The position numbers and the translations under genes are program-made. A DNA stretch of 64,000 nt from Acanthochromis polyacanthus (Eukaryota; Chordata; Actinopteri; Pomacentridae), in the NCBI RefSeq assembly GCF_021347895.1, contig NC_067132.1, forward strand, positions 7,362,338 to 7,426,337, read 5' to 3'. Numbering within the stretch: the first letter of the stretch is position 1; the number at the start of each line of letters is the position of its first letter. The notes under the pieces were generated by a model, which saw nothing but the letters and a program-made list of their open reading frames with translations, made no database searches and had not been told where the DNA came from. This document shows positions 58,801 through 64,000 of the stretch, piece by piece.

Positions 58801-59649
58801 CAGTGGTCCCTCGTCAAATCATGGTTCACTTTTCACAGTCTCACTGTATCGTAGATTTTTGAATTTCATTTGGTATCGTGGATTTTTTGCTATATCGCGT
58901 GATTTTGCGGTATATGGGTACCTTTATATTTTTATTATTGTGGAAAATAGCATCGCAAAATGGCAGTTGAGAAAGGATATCTGCCTTATACGCACTCTGC
59001 AACTTACAGATGCTTCTATTCTGACACACATGGAGAGCAACAGGATATCTTGTGTGGCAGGAAGTGAACACACTCCACACTCACAGTCCTGACAATAGAA
59101 CATTTAACCAAACTAACTAGGCTGACTAAATCACAAAAACACAATAAAACACAAACACTAATAACACTGGAACACTAACATAAACCACAGTAATGACATT
59201 TAAACCCCCAACACCCTGACTCCCATGCGCATTGCAGCACTACAGTTCAGTCATAGCGGCCAGCTCTGCCATCGCTACAATATTTCAATTATTTTTGCAG
59301 CAAAATAAGCATTTTGAAGCCTAAAAAATGAATACAATATAAAACTATATTTTAAAAAACAAAAAAATTAAAACATACTATAATAATATTTAACCTAAAT
59401 GAAATGCATAGCGTCTAGCGTTGGGCTCTGATTGGCTCAGCGACCGTAGCATCAGTCTCCTCTGTCTCCAGTATAGCAGCATTCAGTATGTGGACTCCAT
59501 TTCACATACTGTAGATGTCTGATCGCTGCATACTGTTGCTCTGTGGTGTGTGGGGTTAAAAAAGCCTTAAAACATACATAAATAATAAAAATAATAAAAC
59601 TTTGCAGATTTTTGTCCATCGCGGTCTGGAATGTTGTGAGGGACCACTG
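58801..59649. mobile_element. Tigger/pogo-like non-autonomous element
   Basis: The ends cagtggtccctcg and cgagggaccactg-type (complement; right end gagggaccactg) form an inverted repeat. A TA follows the right end at 59650-59651, while the left flank is CA. The interior is AT-rich without transposase. It lies between the TIL and TSP1 exons of sspo. Confidence 0.75.
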
Positions 59650-59728
59650 TATGTGCTTTTTCTTCATAAATACTTTACAGGTTATATTTTCTGAAGAGAC
59701 TGTAACTAAATGTGTGCGTGTGTGTTAC

Positions 59729-59896
59729 CAGGCAGGCAGCTGTTGGTGTTACAGATAGTGTGTTGCTCCAGTGGTCCAACACAGGCCGTCCCACCAGGCT
59801 CCGGCTCGTGAAGGACCGTTTTGTTCCGCATCGACGAGCCGCCACCACAGGAGGCGCTGCACTCACTCCAAGCTGACCACTCACTCAGCACACAGC
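59729..59896 (-). CDS. sspo: sspo exon: TSP1 repeat
   Basis: A single TSP1 domain with LSEWSAWSECSASCGGGS and the close CNTNSCLPG. Two AGs sit side by side at the acceptor (tgtagtag). The second was chosen because it keeps the phase-1 join to the previous exon and gives GCVLSEW. The donor is G|GTAACA. Length 168 bp. Confidence 0.92.
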
Positions 59897-59992
59897 CTAC
59901 TACAGAGAGAGAACAAACTAAATATGCTCTCTACACGCCGCTGAATGTAAATGTTTCTTATTGTGCATATGGCTGTTTGTCTCATCTCAGAC

Positions 59993-60189
59993 CTGGACAT
60001 GAAGGCAGATCACAGCTTTCTGTCTGTGTGGTTTCAGCACAGGAAGGACCGCCCTCTGTGTCCTGGCAGTGGCGTGTCCTTATTCTCTGGCCAGGTCCAC
60101 ATGAAGCTGAGCAGAAGCTCCATGGGCTCCAGGCCTCATAAACTGGACAGGGAAGTTTGGTGCACACCAGAGAGCCATTCTCACACACA
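59993..60189 (-). CDS. sspo: sspo exon: VWC-like tail plus TSP1 repeat
   Basis: The exon opens after ccatctgcag. It encodes the end of the short VWC-like module (CVCENGSLVCTKLPCP) and then a complete TSP1 domain: EAWSPWSFCSASCGPGQ, then RTRHC, then CDLPSCPG. W-x-x-W and the C-S-x-S-C signature are intact. It ends G|GTCTGA in phase 1. Length 197 bp. Confidence 0.92.
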
Positions 60190-60889
60190 CTGCAGATGGA
60201 GAGACAAAACTTCCCGCTCATTGGAAAACTCAGCTGAACAAGTTATGGAACTGTTATGTCCTCAATTATTTACATGTTAAATGACAGCTCTATTCATTTC
60301 AATAGTCAAGCATTTTTGTTTCTTGGAGAATTATCTAATTTTAGTGGAATGACTTTCAACCAGTCACCTGCTTAAAGAGAGGAAGCCTGAGAGGAAAAGT
60401 CTGTGGTCCAACCTGGAAGATGTTTTCATCTCTGACAGCCTAAAGTTAGGAAAAACTATTTCTTCTATAGTGTGGAAAACTGATGATGGGGTCAGACTCA
60501 CACAGTTCTGTATATTGTTCAGTGATAAAAGCTGCTTACATGTGTGCCTCCCTTTTGAGAATCTGTATGTTATTCTCTACAACATATACTATACTAAATA
60601 TACCACTGACATAGCAAAGTGTTTTCAATTTGCCACAACAAATTCTGCACAATAGAACAGATCAGAATCTAAAGCAGGGGTGTGTATGGCATAACATGTG
60701 TGTATGACTGGTCATCTGATGATCATAAAATGTGTATTTCTGTGCTACACATCCTTGACGAAATAAATTTGAATTGAAATTGAAAGTCTGGTGGTCAGAA
60801 CTTAATGTGAGCCATTCTCTATGATGTGATTACTGTTCTATTGATAGATCCATTTGGATGAGCTTTTCTTCCAGCTCAGATGTTCTCAC
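60190..60889. other. sspo intron with a LINE-tail-like end
   Basis: The stretch at about 60740-60785 (gaaataaatttgaattgaaa) resembles an L2-type 3' tail. Otherwise nothing is recognised. Confidence 0.45.
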
Positions 60890-61028
60890 CAGGTGTTACA
60901 GTCCACGGTGAGCTCCTCTTCAGGTATGAACTCCAGCGTCCCGTTGCCTGATGGGATACCACAGCGACACTCTGCCATCAGCACACAGCGACTGTCCTGC
61001 AACAAGTGACCTTCTGGACACCGACAGC
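60890..61028 (-). CDS. sspo: sspo exon: second half of TIL plus start of VWC-like module
   Basis: This exon completes the TIL module with GCRCPEGHLLQDSRCV and AECRC. It then runs through a linker (PSGNGTLEF) into a VWC-like start ending VDCNT. It closes with TG before GTGAGA, and the first T of the next exon makes the cysteine codon (phase 2). Length 139 bp. Confidence 0.9.
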
Positions 61029-61118
61029 CTGAGACAACAGAAAAACAGAGAGACACACTGTCCCAACTGATCCAGGGATACAAGTATTCTGATAGAAGAA
61101 ACCATTGTCAGTGTTTAC

Positions 61119-61235
61119 CTGGGTGACAGGATCCTTGGAGGCACTGAACATGCTCCCATAAGTCAGCACAGCTGCGAGGACACTGATTGGCACAGCTCTC
61201 CTGGTAGCTCCGCCCCCTATCTTCACAGCGCTCAC
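61119..61235 (-). CDS. sspo: sspo exon: first half of a TIL domain
   Basis: This exon follows a good acceptor (tgtttcccag) and ends G|GTAAAC. It encodes a cysteine-rich segment with [23 protein letters not shown] and GSCHPG. That is the N-terminal half of a trypsin-inhibitor-like (TIL) module, and the next exon completes it. Phase is 1 in and 1 out, length 117 bp. Confidence 0.9.
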
Positions 61236-61354
61236 CTGGGAAACAATAAGTTCACTCATTCACTCCTGATACTGTAAATAAAGACAGAAGCTCAATGCAC
61301 GAGCTTGAACAGTAATGATTCAGTGATAAGGAGGACAGCGGAGTTCAGAAAAAG

Positions 61355-61947
61355 ACATTTCAAAAGTTCAGGTAAGTTCAGGTTTGGGTCCCTATCCACC
61401 ATCCATCGCAATCTACTCAACAAAATCATAATCATGAGCAGTAAAATAATTGGACTGGAGCAAAACCACTCATCAGCATCTACAACAGAACGACAAAACT
61501 TAAAGAAATACAGATAGCATCAGACACCATTCACACGCTGCACAGCCACTACAGTCTGCTGCCCTCAGGTCAGAGATGCAGGTCACTCATTTTTAAGACC
61601 AAGAGAGCCATGTCAAGTTTTGTGCCCACATCCATCAGATTTATGAATAGCTGAGCCATTTTATTTATTTTACTACCACCTCGATCTTTTTAATTATTTA
61701 TGTATTTGGCACCTTGTACTTTAGTAAGGATTATATATGCTTTTTTAATCTTAAATTATTACTGGTCTTTTTATCTGTTATCTCTGGTATGTTGGGTGTG
61801 ATGTGTGTATAGTATGTTGCTGGTATCTATTATGTATGTTATGTTGTCATGTATGTGAACTGTATGTACAGTATATGCACAGATGCTCTGGCACAAATGA
61901 AGTTCTTCACAGAAAAATAAAGCTCTTTGAATTGAAGGGAATTGAAA
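61355..61947 (+). pseudogene. 5'-truncated LINE ORF2 C-terminus and 3' UTR
   Basis: From 61517 a frame reads ASDTIHTLHSHYSLLPSGQR, then SFVPTSIRFMNS and a TGA at 61652-61654. The LLPSG-x-R and x-x-IRxxN end is typical of several fish LINE C-termini. A broken upstream frame has KIIGLEQ. The 3' UTR ends with aataaagctctttgaattga. Clade not assigned. Confidence 0.7.
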
Positions 61948-62702
61948 CTTGTGAGTGATAATTCTTAACACTTCGTTAAAACCAAAAACTGCAAATAATC
62001 AGAACATCGAGGAAAGCTTTAGGATTACTTTACTGAAAAATACACGTGAAGAGTGCTCTGAAAAAATAATCTGCTCCCTCTGTTCTTCTGCTTTTGTGTA
62101 AAATCAGAGAGCTGAGAGCTTCTAGCATCTTAAACTTCTATATAGACACGTTACCATGGAAACACATTAGATGGTACATACACCCTGCATATAAGGTAAT
62201 TGGTCAGCAGAGCTCTCTTCCACCACTGGAGCAGTTTTGGGTCCAGTCTCCCTTACCTCAGTATATAAAGGGGCTGGAGGCTAATTAGTGGACAACAAGC
62301 TGATTTACAGACACCACATATGCAGAGCCGTATCAGTATTAATGTTTTTTAAGCCCAGGTAAAATAAATCAGTTTTGAAAAAAAAAAATATTTAAATTGA
62401 TGTGCTCTGATGCTGGTGTTTTTATCTGCAGTCATTCTGTGGTCCAGCACTACCAGATCATTCATACATTCATGCACTTACACAAAACTTTAATAAATAA
62501 AGGCAGTTCAGCAAAGTTTCTGTTGAAGTGTTGACATCAGGAATTTTAGTGAATTACTGAGGATTAAACTATTCAACTGTTGTTTCAGAGAGAAAAAGAA
62601 GAAATCAGTCTAACAGCTGCTGAAAAGTTCAGCTGATGCCAAATTATCTAAGAGTCTGCTAAGTTGGAATGCCAACATTAAAGTGGAGGTAAGCAGCTGT
62701 AC
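61948..62702. other. sspo intron, nothing recognised
   Basis: Contains an A-run at about 62380. No repeat or exon recognised. Confidence 0.5.
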
Positions 62703-62864
62703 CTGGACAGAGTCCTGTGTTGCAGCTCTGGCTTTGTGTCTGTTGGCTGGGACAGCGGGGTCCTACAGGAGAAGTCAGAGGCCGTCTGAAGCGCTGCCTG
62801 ACTCCACCACTGCACGGCTCTGCACACACCGTCCAGCTGCTCCACACACTCCAGTGACACAGAT
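62703..62864 (-). CDS. sspo: sspo exon 1 of window: thrombospondin type-1 repeat
   Basis: This exon encodes one TSP1 domain. It shows the tryptophan ladder HWSVWSSW, then CAEPCSGG, then basic and hydrophobic strands, and closes with CNTGLCPG. It follows a minus-strand acceptor (tttctag) and ends at a G|GTACAG donor. It enters and leaves in phase 1, like the other TSP1 exons here, so modules can be added or lost without changing frame. It is 162 bp long. The preceding exon was not found in the last 1.1 kb of the window and probably lies beyond 64000. Confidence 0.92.
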
Positions 62865-64000
62865 CTAGAAAAGCAGAGCGATTATCATCACTATTCTTAA
62901 TTATAATTGACTGTAATCATCACAATAACTGCTGTAATTGTTGCAATAATAAAGTTTTAATGTTTGAGGACCTTTGTAGAAGCATACCTGAGCTACTGAG
63001 ATGTCTAACTTAAAGGTTAGATTCTTGTATTCATGCAGAGAAAAAAAACATCTGTACACTCTTACTGAGCAGTTTTTAGATGTTGCTACTGACTATGAAG
63101 ACCTACAGGACTGTTTGAAATGCAAGTCAAACTCAAGGTCCACTGGGCCTGACAGTAATTCAGAGCCATTCCTTTTCATATCTACAGTGAGGCTAAAGGA
63201 CCAGACAAAAACTGAGGGATGACAGAGTTGAGTTCACGATGAATCATTCATTGCACACACAAAACCAAATCCAATCAACCCTGAGTGTCCCCACAGACAC
63301 ATGGACATAAAACTCATTCTTTACAAGCCTTTTTCCATTTTCACTCCTTTGGGGAATACTGAGAATGAGGCAGTAAGGATGTACAATACCATTTTTCACT
63401 GTGGATACTGATTACAAGTGCTTAACTATCTACTGATGGTGGGTTTTAATCTGCACTGCCAACAGTGAAGTGACACACAACAAATACACACATAAAAACC
63501 AATCAAGTCCACAGACAACACTTGAGATTTTTCTAAGAGATTCTCCATATCAGAAATCTAGGCTAGTCTTTCCTTCTGCAAACTGTTGCCAAACCATATA
63601 TATTCATTAAAAATCATTCAGTTTGTTAATTAACTAAACCATTAATGAAATGTCGGTATGTGCATAAACAGGAAAACTGCAGTGTTCCCCACTGAGTTAG
63701 ACTGTTTTTGTGTAGGATGCATGTGTGTGAGGTAACATTAGCTGACTCTGTGAAACACATACAGGGGGATTAAGTTACCATAATTAACCATAAAGTGACA
63801 GTAAAGTCTATATTGGTTTTAAATGTTAACAAAGATGTGGTTAATGCTACAGTGGTGTCTGTCTGCCTCTCCTCATCACTACAGAGTTGTTCTGAACAGT
63901 AAAGGCTGGTTCCCAGCTAAGAAGCAGGCTGTAGTGTGGGCACTTGATGCTACTCCGCTACAGACAGCTGTGGTTTGTGGTATTGTTGTTTTAATAGTAC
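62865..64000. other. sspo intron continuing beyond the window
   Basis: No cysteine-rich exon was found on the minus strand in this end stretch. The preceding sspo exon must end with a phase-1 donor further upstream. Confidence 0.5.

Larger units (their letters stand above)
3876..62864 (-). other. sspo: sspo (SCO-spondin) gene, 3' portion, 15 exons
   Basis: SCO-spondin is a very large secreted glycoprotein made by the subcommissural organ and floor plate. It is the main component of Reissner's fibre in cerebrospinal fluid. Fifteen minus-strand exons were joined using GT-AG borders and codon phase: 62864-62703, 61235-61119, 61028-60890, 60189-59993, 59896-59729, 58739-58612, 58526-58372, 56778-56732, 43108-42944, 42150-41936, 40885-40790, 23305-23245, 19394-19264, 10013-9863 and 4299-4277. 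Phases agree at every junction and no stop interrupts about 650 codons. The order of TSP1, TIL and VWC modules ending in a C-terminal cystine knot, with the tail CQGGDLSGR, fits SCO-spondin and not other TSP1 or mucin proteins. The 5' part (usually over 4000 residues) is outside the window. The junction between exons 12 and 13 is the least certain. Confidence 0.93.

Overview
The window is vertebrate nuclear DNA, almost certainly from a ray-finned fish and probably an acanthomorph. It has split exons with GT-AG borders, a repeat complement of fish type (Tc1-like, Harbinger, hAT-like, L2, L1, RTE/Rex3-type and tRNA-derived SINE elements) and one recognisable host gene. That gene lies on the minus strand. 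It is the 3' end of sspo (SCO-spondin), the giant secreted glycoprotein of Reissner's fibre. No bacterial features, tRNA or rRNA genes, or CRISPR arrays are seen.

The host gene was assembled by hand from 15 exons running from 62864 down to 4277. Every exon phase joins to the next, giving about 650 residues without a stop. The domain order is TSP1, TIL, VWC-like, TSP1, TSP1, TIL, VWC-like, TSP1, TIL, VWC (split over two exons), then a C-terminal cystine knot (split over two exons). A short last exon supplies the tail CQGGDLSGR and the stop. A minus-strand AATAAA at 3894-3899 marks the probable mRNA end. Upstream exons lie beyond 64000.

The exons between 56.7 and 62.9 kb are closely spaced. 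The last six introns hold nearly everything else: 13.6 kb (43.1-56.7), about 0.8 kb, 1.1 kb, 17.5 kb (23.3-40.8), 3.9 kb (19.4-23.2), 9.2 kb (10.0-19.3) and 5.6 kb (4.3-9.9). They contain nested transposons: an L2 LINE with both ORFs open sitting inside a SINE; an RTE-type LINE with a 12-bp target duplication; a Rex3-like LINE 36 nt upstream of the cystine-knot exon; a Tc1 copy inside a Harbinger transposase gene; a Tc1 copy inside an older repeat; a 1.94-kb fold-back element; and a small hAT-like element inside a larger one.

No new multigene system is visible. The most interesting points are the probable intact L2 element, whose two ORFs share a frame and are separated by one UGA; the long-arm fold-back element with a 4-bp target duplication; a set of CAGGG-ended transposons with 5-6 bp target duplications; and two places where repeats touch sspo splice sites. 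All calls come from reading the sequence and recalled family knowledge; no search was run.
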